Source of the DNA: Allobosea thiooxidans
GTDB lineage: Bacteria; Pseudomonadota; Alphaproteobacteria; Rhizobiales; Beijerinckiaceae
Length of the DNA stretch: 64,000 nt
Direction: 5' to 3'
NCBI RefSeq assembly: GCF_900168195.1
Contig: NZ_FUYX01000011.1
Span: forward strand, 62,001-126,000
Shown here: positions 1 to 7,441 of the stretch, piece by piece
How the letters are laid out: each line of letters begins with the position of its first letter
Position numbering within the stretch: the stretch's first letter is position 1
The notes under the pieces: generated by a model
Told to the model about the DNA's origin: nothing
Seen by the model: the letters and a program-made list of their open reading frames with translations, nothing else
The model's database searches: none
Made by a program: the position numbers and the translations under genes

Positions 1-133
1 CGAGCGCGACGATCAGGATGACGATTGCCAGTGTCACCATGATCGTCATCAGCTTGGCGTTCCAGGGCACGCCCCGGCCGATCAACCAGATCAGGCTCAG
101 GCCGATGATGAGGGGGACGACGATCTCCATCAT
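1..133 (-). CDS. Small membrane protein, 3' end outside the window
   Basis: Reading leftward from ATG at 133-131 (or the adjacent ATG at 130-128), 44 codons stay open to the window edge. The peptide starts MMEIVVPLIIGLSLIWLIG and continues with a second hydrophobic stretch rich in Ile, Val and Leu, so it looks like the beginning of a small integral membrane protein with two closely spaced helices. The family is not recognised and the C-terminus is missing. It points away from the LysR gene, leaving about 57 bases between them. Confidence 0.55.
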   Translation of the reverse strand, partial: MMEIVVPLIIGLSLIWLIGRGVPWNAKLMTIMVTLAIVILIVAL

Positions 134-190
134 GCGATCGTAACCTGCGCATCGGCGGCGCGGCAATCGCCCATCGCCCGGACGCTTCGC

Positions 191-1156
191 TCAGGCGTCG
201 TCGCCGGCTTCGGGAGGCGTTTCCGGTGGCGGCGCGCGTCCGATCGGCCGTTCGCCCTCGATCAGCGGCCGCAGCCGCGCGACCTCGCCGGCCAGGAAAT
301 CGAGGAAGAGCCGCACGCGCGGCGTGTGCCGCATGTCCGGATGGGTCAGCAGCCAGAGATCGGCGGCGAGGTCCGGATTCGGCCCGGCGAGCCGCGCCAG
401 CCCCGGCCGGGTATCGCCGATGAAACAGGGCAGGAAACCGATGCCGATGCCGGCTTCGACGGCCTCGGCGAGGCCGAGCACCGTGTTGAGCTTGTAGACG
501 ACGCGTTCCGGCGCGACATGGCGCGCCAGATAGCGGACGGCGCTCAGCATGGTGAATTGCTCGCCCAGCGAGATCCAGTTGCGCTCCCACAGTAGACTGG
601 GCTCCGGGGAGGCGGCGTCCGGAAAGTCGGCCGCCCGCCCATAGAGCGCCCAGGCGATGCGGGCGGGCTTGCGGCCGACCAGGTTCTCCGGCGGGTTGTC
701 GGTGGCGCGGATCGCGACATCGGCATCGCGCTTGGAGAGATTGGCCGCCCGGTTGCCGATCAGCACGTCGAGGCGGATGCCCGGGTATTGCTGCAGGAAC
801 TGCGCGAAGAGCGGTGTCAGCAGGTCGACCAGCAGGGAATCGTTGGTGGCGACGCGCAGCTCGCCGGCCGGCTCGATCTCCTGGCCTGCGAGCCTGCGGG
901 CAAAGGCGGTGATGTCGTCGTCGACGCGGCCCGCGAGTTGAACCATCTCCTCGCCCGCCGGTGTCGCGATATAGCCGCTGCGGTGCCGCTCGAACAGCCG
1001 GACGCCGAGCGCCGCCTCGATCTGGCCGAGGCGGCGGAAGACGGTGGAGTGATTGACGCCGAGCGCGGCCGCCGCGGCGGGCAGGGCCTGCTTGTCGGCG
1101 ATCGCCTTGATCAGGCGGAAATCATCCCAGGCCAAGGGTTTCGCGGCTTGATTCAT
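191..1156 (-). CDS. LysR-family transcriptional regulator
   Basis: A 321-residue LysR-type regulator. The N-terminal winged helix-turn-helix occupies about residues 8-65 (ALGVNHSTVFRRLGQIEAAL recognition segment), followed by a periplasmic-binding-like effector domain from about residue 90. The start is the ATG at 1156, preceded by GAGAG seven bases upstream; an in-frame start 25 codons earlier would add a segment with no match to the family. It lies 43 bases downstream of the doxX-like gene on the same strand, so the two are probably co-transcribed. The divergent MhqO/MhqD-like pair is its most likely target, which is inference from position. Confidence 0.88.
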   Translation of the reverse strand: MNQAAKPLAWDDFRLIKAIADKQALPAAAAALGVNHSTVFRRLGQIEAALGVRLFERHRSGYIATPAGEEMVQLAGRVDDDITAFARRLAGQEIEPAGELRVATNDSLLVDLLTPLFAQFLQQYPGIRLDVLIGNRAANLSKRDADVAIRATDNPPENLVGRKPARIAWALYGRAADFPDAASPEPSLLWERNWISLGEQFTMLSAVRYLARHVAPERVVYKLNTVLGLAEAVEAGIGIGFLPCFIGDTRPGLARLAGPNPDLAADLWLLTHPDMRHTPRVRLFLDFLAGEVARLRPLIEGERPIGRAPPPETPPEAGDDA

Positions 1157-1199
1157 CCGCGCACTCTCGGCCAGGGCGATCGCTCCTTCAAGCCGCCGA

Positions 1200-1625
1200 T
1201 CAGGCGATGGCCGGGCGGCGTTCGCCGGCAAGGCGGGTCGGCTTCAGCGCCAGGGCGCCGTCCCCGATCAGGGCGTGGGCGAAGGCGGCGAGCGCCAGGA
1301 AGGCAGGGTATTCCCAGCCGCCATTCGGCGCGTTGAAGACCCAGCCATTCGGCGCATGGACCATGAGCGCGCCGAGCAGCAGCGGCACCAGCGCCAGCGA
1401 GACGTAGCGGCCGTAGAAGCCGAGAAGGATGGCGAGCCCGCCGAGGAGCTCCGCCAGGATGATCGGCCAGGCCAGGAAGCCGGGAAGGCCGACCTGGCCG
1501 AGGAAGCCGGTGAAGCCGGCGGGCGTGAAGATCACGAGCTTGAGATAGGCATGGGCGATGAACATCAGGCCGAGCGCGACGCGCAGGCCGAGGGCGCCAT
1601 AGGGGGCAAGACGAGAGTCGATCAT
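1200..1625 (-). CDS. DoxX family membrane protein
   Basis: A 141-residue protein with four predicted hydrophobic helices and the DoxX pattern (GLRVALGLMFIAHAYLKL near the N-terminus and GFLAWPIILAELLGGLAILLG in the middle). DoxX-family proteins are small quinone-linked membrane proteins whose exact reaction is often unknown. The start is well supported by AGGAGA seven bases upstream of ATG. It is the first gene of a leftward unit with the LysR regulator and diverges from a glyoxalase/hydrolase pair. That neighbourhood resembles quinone or electrophile stress loci, where DoxX proteins are often found. Confidence 0.85.
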   Translation of the reverse strand: MIDSRLAPYGALGLRVALGLMFIAHAYLKLVIFTPAGFTGFLGQVGLPGFLAWPIILAELLGGLAILLGFYGRYVSLALVPLLLGALMVHAPNGWVFNAPNGGWEYPAFLALAAFAHALIGDGALALKPTRLAGERRPAIA

Positions 1626-1689
1626 GGTGATGTCTCCTGAAACGGGATGGGCTGGTCTCGGGTCGGGATTGTGACGGCATCCGTCTGCA

Positions 1690-1734
1690 AATCAAATTGT
1701 AGATTGGCGTTTGTGTGATTGCGTCAATGCAATC
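1690..1734. promoter_or_regulatory. Candidate LysR operator region (two dyads)
   Basis: The 200-base gap between the divergent DoxX and MhqO-like genes holds two dyads sharing the same half-site. At 1717-1734 GATTGC and GCAATC flank a 6-base spacer. At 1690-1705 AATC and GATT flank an 8-base spacer. Interrupted dyads in a divergent promoter next to a LysR gene are the usual arrangement of LysR binding sites. The assignment is inferred from sequence and position. Confidence 0.45.
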
Positions 1735-1827
1735 TCGTGCCTCTGGCGTCAGGCAGTGATCGGCCCGATCTTTCGGTCAACGGGGCAGATGCCCACAGCA
1801 CACCCACAGCACTCGGAGGACGACGCC

Positions 1828-2760
1828 ATGCAGATCAACGGCCTTCACCACGTCACCGCCATTGCCGGCCCGGCCCGCCGCAATCTCGATTTCTACGGGC
1901 GCGTGCTCGGCCTGCGCCTGGTCAAGAAGACCGTCAATTTCGACGATCCCGGCACCTACCACCTCTATTTCGGCGATGCCGATGCGGCGCCGGGTTCGAT
2001 CCTGACCTTCTTCCCCTGGGAGCATGCGGCGCCGGGCCGGCTCGGTGTCGGCGAGACCCAGGAGACGGTGTTCCGTGTCCCCGCCGGCTCGATCGGCTTC
2101 TGGACGCATCGTTTCGTCGAGCAGGGCGTGCCGCATGAGCCGCCGTTCAAGCGCTTCGGCGAGACGGTGCTGGGCTTCCGCGATCCGGACGGGATGAGGC
2201 TCGCTCTCGTCGGCGTGGCCGGCATCGAGGCCGAACCGGCCTGGGCCGAGGGCGGCATTGCGGCCGAGCATGCCATCCGCGGCTTCCACGGCGTCAGCCT
2301 GCTGCTGGCCGATGCGGCGCCGACGGCTGCCATCCTGAGCGACGTCTTCGGTTTCACCGAGATCGGGCGCGAGGATACGCTGATCCGCTACGCGGTCAGG
2401 GGTGCGGCGATCGGCGGGGTCATCGACCTGCGTGTCGCCGGCGGCTTCCTGCCGGCGCGTCAGGGCGCGGGCTCGGTGCACCACATCGCCTTCCGGGCGG
2501 CCGACGATGCCGCGCAGGAGGAGATGGTGCGCCGCCTCGCCGAGAACCATGGCATCCGCACCACCGAGCAGCGGGACCGGAACTATTTCCGTTCCGTCTA
2601 CTTCCGCGAGCCCGGCCATGTCCTGTTCGAGATCGCGACGGACGTCCCCGGCTTCGCGGTCGACGAGCCGGCTGCCGAACTCGGCCGTTCGCTCAAGCTG
2701 CCGCCCGGCCTGGAGGCGCACCGCAAGCAGATCGAGGCGGTGCTGCCGGTCCTGGCCTAG
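1828..2760 (+). CDS. VOC/glyoxalase-fold ring-cleaving dioxygenase-like protein (MhqO type)
   Basis: A 310-residue protein made of two vicinal-oxygen-chelate modules, about residues 5-130 and 150-280. It opens with INGLHHVTAIAG, the usual first strand with a metal-ligand His. The second module contains FHGVSLLL and VHHIAFRA, and the metal-ligand Glu probably lies in PGHVLFEIATD. Proteins of this type in Bacillus (MhqO) respond to hydroquinones and catechols. The start is the ATG at 1828 with GGAGG upstream; an in-frame extension back to 1711 would run across the candidate operators and is unlikely. The hydrolase gene follows 86 bases downstream and is probably co-transcribed. Confidence 0.85.
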   Translation: MQINGLHHVTAIAGPARRNLDFYGRVLGLRLVKKTVNFDDPGTYHLYFGDADAAPGSILTFFPWEHAAPGRLGVGETQETVFRVPAGSIGFWTHRFVEQGVPHEPPFKRFGETVLGFRDPDGMRLALVGVAGIEAEPAWAEGGIAAEHAIRGFHGVSLLLADAAPTAAILSDVFGFTEIGREDTLIRYAVRGAAIGGVIDLRVAGGFLPARQGAGSVHHIAFRAADDAAQEEMVRRLAENHGIRTTEQRDRNYFRSVYFREPGHVLFEIATDVPGFAVDEPAAELGRSLKLPPGLEAHRKQIEAVLPVLA

Positions 2761-2846
2761 TCCAGGGCTATGGAGCCCGCGCAGATGCCGCCCTGCCTGC
2801 CTTTCGCGGGGGCAGGGCGGTCCCGCTTCATCGAAGGGAGATCACC

Positions 2847-3470
2847 ATGACCGACACGAACGGGGCTAACGATTTCATCCATGTCTTCGAGCCGGGCACC
2901 GATCCGGCCCGCCCGCCGCTTCTGCTGCTGCATGGCACGGGAGGCGATGAGCGCGACCTGCTGTCGCTCGGCCGCACCGTCGCGCCGGGTGCGAGCCTGC
3001 TCTCGCCGCGCGGCAAGGTTCTGGAAGGTGCGGCGCCGCGCTTCTTCCGGCGGCTGGCCGAAGGCGTGTTCGACGAAGCCGATCTGCGCCGCCGAACGGA
3101 CGAGCTGGCCGACTTCGTCCTGAAGGCACGGGAGCGTTATGGCCTGCCTGCGCCGATCGCGCTCGGCTTCTCGAACGGTGCCAACATCGCGGCGGCGCTG
3201 CTGCTGCAGCGCCCGGAGATTCTGGCCGGTGCGGCCCTGCTGCGGGCGATGAAGCCCTTCGCCAGGGCGCCGCGGGCCGATCTTGCCGGCAAGCCTGTCC
3301 TGCTGCTCTCGGGAGCGCTCGATCCGATCATACCTGCTGCCAACGCGGAAGAACTGGCGGGGCAGCTCACGGCGGGCGGAGCCGTGGTGGAGCACCGCGT
3401 GCTTCCGGCCGGGCATGGTCTCGGCCAGGCCGATCTCGCTTTGCTGGGCGACTGGCTGGCTCGCATCTGA
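2847..3470 (+). CDS. Alpha/beta-hydrolase, phospholipase/carboxylesterase family (MhqD-like)
   Basis: A 207-residue alpha/beta-hydrolase. LLLLHGTGGDERDL near residue 25 forms the oxyanion region and GFSNGA carries the nucleophile Ser109. The Asp in SGALDPIIP and the His in PAGHGLGQ complete the triad. It matches the short carboxylesterases represented by MhqD, which are often paired with MhqO-type dioxygenases. The start has GGGAG upstream. The natural substrate is unknown; pairing with the VOC protein suggests hydrolysis of a ring-cleavage or quinone adduct. Confidence 0.85.
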   Translation: MTDTNGANDFIHVFEPGTDPARPPLLLLHGTGGDERDLLSLGRTVAPGASLLSPRGKVLEGAAPRFFRRLAEGVFDEADLRRRTDELADFVLKARERYGLPAPIALGFSNGANIAAALLLQRPEILAGAALLRAMKPFARAPRADLAGKPVLLLSGALDPIIPAANAEELAGQLTAGGAVVEHRVLPAGHGLGQADLALLGDWLARI

Positions 3471-3473
3471 GGA

Positions 3474-3498
3474 GGCCGGCGGCGTTTTGCCGCCGGCC
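3474..3498 (+). terminator. GC-rich hairpin after the hydrolase gene
   Basis: A perfect 10-base inverted repeat (GGCCGGCGGC and GCCGCCGGCC) with a 5-base loop starts just after the stop codon at 3470. There is no clear T run, so it may be a weak or Rho-assisted terminator serving either strand. Confidence 0.4.
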
Positions 3499-3510
3499 TT
3501 CCCGCCGGCT

Positions 3511-3627
3511 TCAGCCGGCGAGCGGGACCAGGATCGCGAGCGCCAGCGCGGTGACCACGAGGGCGCGCAGCAGCACAGCGCCGGGATTCGAGATCGGGAT
3601 ATCCGATGAGCGCGACCAGGCTCGCAT
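3511..3627 (-). CDS. Small single-pass membrane protein, 38 residues
   Basis: A 38-codon leftward frame with ATG at 3627 preceded by a strong GGGAGGA at 8 bases. The peptide has a polar N-terminus followed by one hydrophobic helix (LVVTALALAILVPLAG) running to the stop. The strong ribosome site and single helix argue for a real small membrane protein, but the family is not recognised. It converges on the hydrolase gene, with the hairpin at 3474-3498 between them. Confidence 0.5.
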   Translation of the reverse strand: MRAWSRSSDIPISNPGAVLLRALVVTALALAILVPLAG

Positions 3628-3801
3628 GACCGGCTTCCTCCCAACGCGACGTCTATGAATGGTGACGTAACGTCGCTACGCCGGCAAGGCGGTCGCCCTC
3701 GGCTGCGGTGGAAAACCGGGCGGGTGCGGCCGTCGAGTGCTCGGCCGTTCTCTGGCCAAGATGCGAATGCGCGTTGCTGGGCGGGTCTTGCCGGCGAGGT
3801 G

Positions 3802-4032
3802 CTAGCGCGCGGCGGCGATGGAACCGATCGGGTCGGCGACCACGACCGGGCGGGCCTTGCCCGCCTGCTCAGCCAGCAAGGCGCGGCTGATGCGCCGGCG
3901 ATAATCGGCCCAGGAGCCGAGGCTCAGCCCGCAGCCTGCGCATGACACCACGCCGGCATCGTCGAGCTGGCTCGGAACCGAGACGCCCGGCGAGCCGCAA
4001 TCCTCGCAATGGAACCAATCCTGCCTCAACAT
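3802..4032 (-). CDS. Zinc-ribbon hypothetical protein
   Basis: A 76-residue protein with two CxxC knuckles, HCEDCG near residue 8 and SCAGCG near residue 30. This is the pattern of a four-cysteine zinc ribbon, followed by an Arg-rich helix (YRRRISRALLAEQAGK). No catalytic domain is visible, so it may be a nucleic-acid or protein-binding adaptor. The chosen start (ATG at 4032) begins just before the zinc ribbon; an upstream in-frame start at 4065 is possible. It stands alone. Confidence 0.55.
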   Translation of the reverse strand: MLRQDWFHCEDCGSPGVSVPSQLDDAGVVSCAGCGLSLGSWADYRRRISRALLAEQAGKARPVVVADPIGSIAAAR

Positions 4033-4176
4033 GACCTCGCTTCGGCTGTCCGGGCGCGACGCCAAGCGTCGGCCGCGTCCGCATCAAGGACGACGGCAGA
4101 TGACTGGCCGCTGAACGGATAAGGCAGTCCTGCGACCGGATCCGGTCAATCCGGGGCGCTCCGATCGAAGGCGGCT

Positions 4177-4359
4177 CTAATCGAAGGGCGGAGACTGGTC
4201 CCCGCGCTGGTGCTCCGCCTTCTGGCCCTCGTCGAAGCTGTTCGAGACGACCAGCCGCAACTGCGGTCTCGTCGTGGTGGAGGTTTCTCGTCTGCCGGCT
4301 GTCACGCGCCGGATCTGCGCTCGCCGGACGATGAGCGACAGCCGATTCCCACGTTTCAT
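4177..4359 (-). CDS. Hypothetical basic protein, 60 residues
   Basis: A 60-codon frame starting MKRGNRLSLIVRRAQIRRV, very rich in Arg, with an acidic and polar tail. GGAG lies nine bases before the ATG. The product would be a small basic, possibly nucleic-acid-binding protein; no family is recognised. A G/C-rich dyad at 4415-4435 lies 56 bases upstream and could be its operator or promoter element. Confidence 0.4.
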   Translation of the reverse strand: MKRGNRLSLIVRRAQIRRVTAGRRETSTTTRPQLRLVVSNSFDEGQKAEHQRGDQSPPFD

Positions 4360-4414
4360 GGTTGTTGTTCTCCGCGCCGCACGTCGATCATGTTCCGGAG
4401 CGCCGGAGGCGCGC

Positions 4415-4435
4415 ATCCCCCATTTGAGGGGGGAT
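4415..4435. promoter_or_regulatory. ATCCCCC-N7-GGGGGAT dyad
   Basis: A perfect 7-base inverted repeat with a 7-base centre (ATTTGAG) lies upstream of the leftward small gene starting at 4359. A related CCCCC-ATTT-GGGGG dyad occurs after the LuxR gene at 29740-29753. Its function is unknown; an operator is the simplest reading. Confidence 0.35.
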
Positions 4436-4523
4436 CGGTTTTCTCATACGGCCCGGCTCGGCGGCCGGCCTGATGCATCCCGCGGACATCGTCGTGAACG
4501 GTGTTGCGTCTACGGATCATCAG

Positions 4524-4742
4524 TCATCCCGCGAGGGGCCGCCGCCGGCTGAACTTGATGACGTTCGCTCGGCTGGCAGCGCTTCGGGCTTTGGCCAGAT
4601 CGATCAGCGCGACCTCGATAGACTTCCTTAGCTGAGCGTCTTCGGCCGTTTCTCCGGTTACGCAGAAAAACGCGCTCAACAAAAGGACGCTGCACTCGTC
4701 ATAGTTCGAGATGGTACGCTCTCGCTTGCGCCTCAACGACAT
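4524..4742 (-). CDS. Hypothetical protein, 72 residues
   Basis: The frame from ATG at 4742 begins MSLRRKRERTISNYDECSVL and ends with a basic tail. A middle helix (RKSIEVALIDLAKARSAASR) has a natural amphipathic composition. The ribosome site is weak (GGGG about six bases upstream) and no family is recognised. It lies in the gene-poor 4.0-5.1 kb segment left of tRNA-Pro and may be an orphan. Confidence 0.35.
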   Translation of the reverse strand: MSLRRKRERTISNYDECSVLLLSAFFCVTGETAEDAQLRKSIEVALIDLAKARSAASRANVIKFSRRRPLAG

Positions 4743-5109
4743 GATGGCCCCGCATGGTACAGAGTGTTTCGATTTGGGCCGGCATAGGCATCGCAGGCTT
4801 GGGCAGCGCAATTTCGTGGCCAGCCGGCCGACCTCCGCGGTGGGGATGGCGAACGTTACGGCGGCCCCGATGGTCCGGCCGCCGCGAAAGCACGAAGCGG
4901 CGCGTCCAAGCGGAGTCTCCTCCGCGAGCGAGATCGGGTGGAGAAGGCTTGCGTCGTGATGCGCTGCGCGAACGTCAGCAGAGCATCTGTCGGGACTTTG
5001 TCGGGACTCCTTGTCCCGGTATGGCCGATTCCATCCCGATCGGTGCCGATTTGTTCCTCGGCCCCGGGAAACGGGTGGTTGGCAAGTATTTTGATTTTGC
5101 GGGGTTTTA
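4743..5109. other. Intergenic region left of tRNA-Pro
   Basis: I see no convincing gene in these 367 bases. There is a short tandem repeat of GTCGGGACT near 4988-5010 and some T-rich sequence just before the tRNA 3' end. The open frames here are shadows without ribosome sites. Confidence 0.4.
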
Positions 5110-5187
5110 TGGTCGGAGCGAGAGGATTCGAACCTCCGACCCCTTGTCCCCCAGACAAGTGCGCTAACCGGGCTGCGCTACGCTCCG
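5110..5187 (-). tRNA. tRNA-Pro (anticodon GGG)
   Basis: Read leftward from 5187, the sequence folds as a cloverleaf: acceptor stem CGGAGCG/CGCTCCG, anticodon stem CTTGT/ACAAG around the loop CTGGGGG (anticodon GGG), and T arm GGAGG-TTCGAAT-CCTCT. A discriminator A and an encoded CCA end at 5110. GGG reads the CCC and CCT proline codons. Confidence 0.95.
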
Positions 5188-5196
5188 ACGGCTCGG

Positions 5197-5225
5197 CTTA
5201 TAGTGGCGGGGCGGCTCGGATGCAA
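5197..5225 (-). promoter_or_regulatory. Promoter of tRNA-Pro
   Basis: On the minus strand TTGCAT (-35) and TATAAG (-10) are separated by exactly 17 bases. The -10 box ends about 10 bases before the tRNA 5' end, as expected for a tRNA gene. Confidence 0.6.
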
Positions 5226-5377
5226 TGCGCTTTGACGCGATGATGAACAACTCTGTGTCCCGGCGGGGCCGGGCCGTCATCATCGGCCCGTTAACGTTTT
5301 CTTAGGCATGTGATTGCCTCAGCGGCGGCTTCCCGCCAAGGTCGATGCGGGGAAAGGGGCAGAAGGCGGGAAGGACC

Positions 5378-6196
5378 ATGTCTCTGGCAAATGCCGACAC
5401 CGCCCAGATGCGGACGACGACACGGGCGGCGGAACCTGCCGCCGGATCCCTGGCGGCCTTCTTTCGCGACCTTGAGCCCGACTGGCATTCGGCCTGGGCC
5501 TGGGATCACTACGAGCCGGTCATTCTGCGCCTGGCGCGCCAGCTCGGCCTGCGTCGGCTCTGCGAGATCGGCGGCGGGCGGGATCCGCTGTTCGACGCCG
5601 CCGGCGCGCACCGTCATGGGTTCGACTTCGTGGTCAACGATATCGATGCGGACGAACTGGCGCGTGCGCCGAGCGGTCTCAGGACGGCACGCTTCGATAT
5701 CGCCGGCGATCTCTCCGAGCCCGATGTCGAACGCGGCGGCTATGACATGATGGTGTCGCGCATGGTCTTCGAGCACGTCTCCGATGTCGAGCGGGCCTGG
5801 TCCAACATCCATGCGCTGCTGGCGCCGGGCGGTGTCGCCCTGGCCTTCTTCCCGACGCTCTGGGCGCCTGTCTTCGCCCTGAATCACGCCTTGCCGGAAA
5901 AGGCGTCGCGCGCGATCGTCCACGCGCTCTTTCCGGCGCGGCGCGAGGGCGGCGACGATCCGAAATTTCCGGCGTTCTACGACTGGTGCCGCGGCAACCC
6001 CGGGCAGTTGCGGCCGATGCTCGCCCGCGCGGGCTTCAACGACGTGCATATCCAGCGCTTCTGGGGGCATGGCTATTTCGACCGGATGCCGGGCCTGAAG
6101 CAGCTCGACCACAACTTCAACGCGCTGGCGGCGCGGCTCGGCTGGAGCCTGGTGACCACCTACGCCTACGTCGTCGTCCGCAAGGACGGAGCCTGA
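5378..6196 (+). CDS. SAM-dependent methyltransferase, class I
   Basis: A 272-residue class I methyltransferase. The nucleotide-binding loop is LCEIGGGRDPLF at about residue 63, followed by FDFVVNDIDADEL (acidic residue for the ribose) and the post-motif MMVSRMVFEHVSDVERAW typical of the Methyltransf_11/23 group. The start is ATG at 5378 with GGGAAGGA upstream, preferred over an ATG 33 bases earlier. It converges on the O-antigen ligase gene with only six bases between stops. A role in modifying a polysaccharide or lipid is plausible but inferred. Confidence 0.82.
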   Translation: MSLANADTAQMRTTTRAAEPAAGSLAAFFRDLEPDWHSAWAWDHYEPVILRLARQLGLRRLCEIGGGRDPLFDAAGAHRHGFDFVVNDIDADELARAPSGLRTARFDIAGDLSEPDVERGGYDMMVSRMVFEHVSDVERAWSNIHALLAPGGVALAFFPTLWAPVFALNHALPEKASRAIVHALFPARREGGDDPKFPAFYDWCRGNPGQLRPMLARAGFNDVHIQRFWGHGYFDRMPGLKQLDHNFNALAARLGWSLVTTYAYVVVRKDGA

Positions 6197-6202
6197 GCCC
6201 GG

Positions 6203-7441
6203 TCAGGAACGGGGCCGGGACGGAGGCCGTGGCTCGGGCAGGACCGCGAGACCCCAGATCAGCCCGAGCATCAGATAGAGATGGCGCCAATGGTCGGTAT
6301 CGATCTGGAGCCCCTGCAGGATCGTCACGAACAGCACCGACCAGAGCACGATGACGTGGTGCTGCGTCGCGCTGCGCCGGAAGACGACCCGCCATCCGAC
6401 ATAGCAGGTCGCCGCCATCAGCCCGAGCCAGGCTGCGCCGCCGAGCCAGCCATAGGAGGCGAAGGCGTTGATGTAGACGTTGTGCGGGTCCTCGAAGAAA
6501 TGCCAGCGGAAGCGCAGGGGGCCTAGCCCGTTGGGGGTGTCGAGCAGCATCGGGATGGAGCGCAGCTGGTTGCCGAAGCGGCCGGTGACGCCCTGGTCGT
6601 AGGTTTGAACGAGGCTGGCGCGGGCCTCGAAGACTTCGCGGATGTCATCGAAGGAGAGCGTGACGGCGAGCGCGGCCAGCATCGCGACGAAGGCGACCAG
6701 CGTCAGGAAGACGACGCGGGCGCGGCTTGCGGCATTCGGCGCCGTGAGGAAGGTCAGGCCGACCATCAGCAGCGCCGAGGCGACGAGATTGCCCCAGGCG
6801 CCGCGCGAGAAGGTGAGGAACAGCGCCAGCAGCGGCACGCTGATGACGACGAGCCCGCGCGCCAGCCCGACCCTGCCGCTGAGCACGTAGTGCAGCATGT
6901 AGACGATCGGCAGGACGAGGAACGGCCCGAGCACGTTCGCGTCCTTGAAGGTGCCCGAGGCGCGCCCGTAGAGCGTGAACACGCTGCCGAGCCCGGCGAT
7001 GTTGAAATAGCCGAGGATGGCGGCGAAGGCGGCGCACCAGGCCGCGAAAAGATAGCCCCTGCGCAGGGTCTCGAGGCGTCCGGCCGCGTCGTCCGCCATG
7101 ATCGCCGCGAAGAAGATGGCGGTGATCATCAGATAGACGGAGACGGCGGTGAAGCGCACCGAATCCGGCTCGTCCATCCAGGGGATCAGCGAGAAGATGC
7201 CGCCGATATTGTAGAGCAGCAGGAGCACGGCCAGGGGCAGCAGCTTCTGCGAGAAACGGATGCCGGTCAGCGCGAAGACGAAAAGCGCCAGCAGGAAGGT
7301 GAATTCATAGGGCGAGGGCTCGATCAGCGCGAAGCCGCCGGAGGCGCCCAGCAGCCAGAGCATGCCCCGCTTGACCGCGGCATAGGAGATCGCCAGGCGC
7401 GGGGGCGCCGCCTGCGGCGGGTCTGGCGCGAAGACGCTCAA
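6203..7441 (-). CDS. O-antigen ligase / Wzy-type polymerase family membrane protein
   Basis: A 412-residue protein with about ten hydrophobic helices and the long periplasmic loop expected of the Wzy_C/O-antigen ligase family (YDQGVTGRFGNQLRSIPMLL, then FEDPHNVYINAFASYGWLGG). The conserved loop His is in DPHNVY. Such proteins join or polymerise lipid-linked oligosaccharide at the periplasmic face. Translation appears to start at TTG (7441), overlapping the stop of the upstream transferase gene in TTGA, so the two are probably translationally coupled. Confidence 0.82.
   Translation of the reverse strand: MSVFAPDPPQAAPPRLAISYAAVKRGMLWLLGASGGFALIEPSPYEFTFLLALFVFALTGIRFSQKLLPLAVLLLLYNIGGIFSLIPWMDEPDSVRFTAVSVYLMITAIFFAAIMADDAAGRLETLRRGYLFAAWCAAFAAILGYFNIAGLGSVFTLYGRASGTFKDANVLGPFLVLPIVYMLHYVLSGRVGLARGLVVISVPLLALFLTFSRGAWGNLVASALLMVGLTFLTAPNAASRARVVFLTLVAFVAMLAALAVTLSFDDIREVFEARASLVQTYDQGVTGRFGNQLRSIPMLLDTPNGLGPLRFRWHFFEDPHNVYINAFASYGWLGGAAWLGLMAATCYVGWRVVFRRSATQHHVIVLWSVLFVTILQGLQIDTDHWRHLYLMLGLIWGLAVLPEPRPPSRPRS

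Noticed and set aside
4988-5010. GTCGGGACT direct repeat as a mobile-element end near tRNA-Pro
   Set aside because: Only two short copies, with no matching partner and no transposase or integrase nearby.
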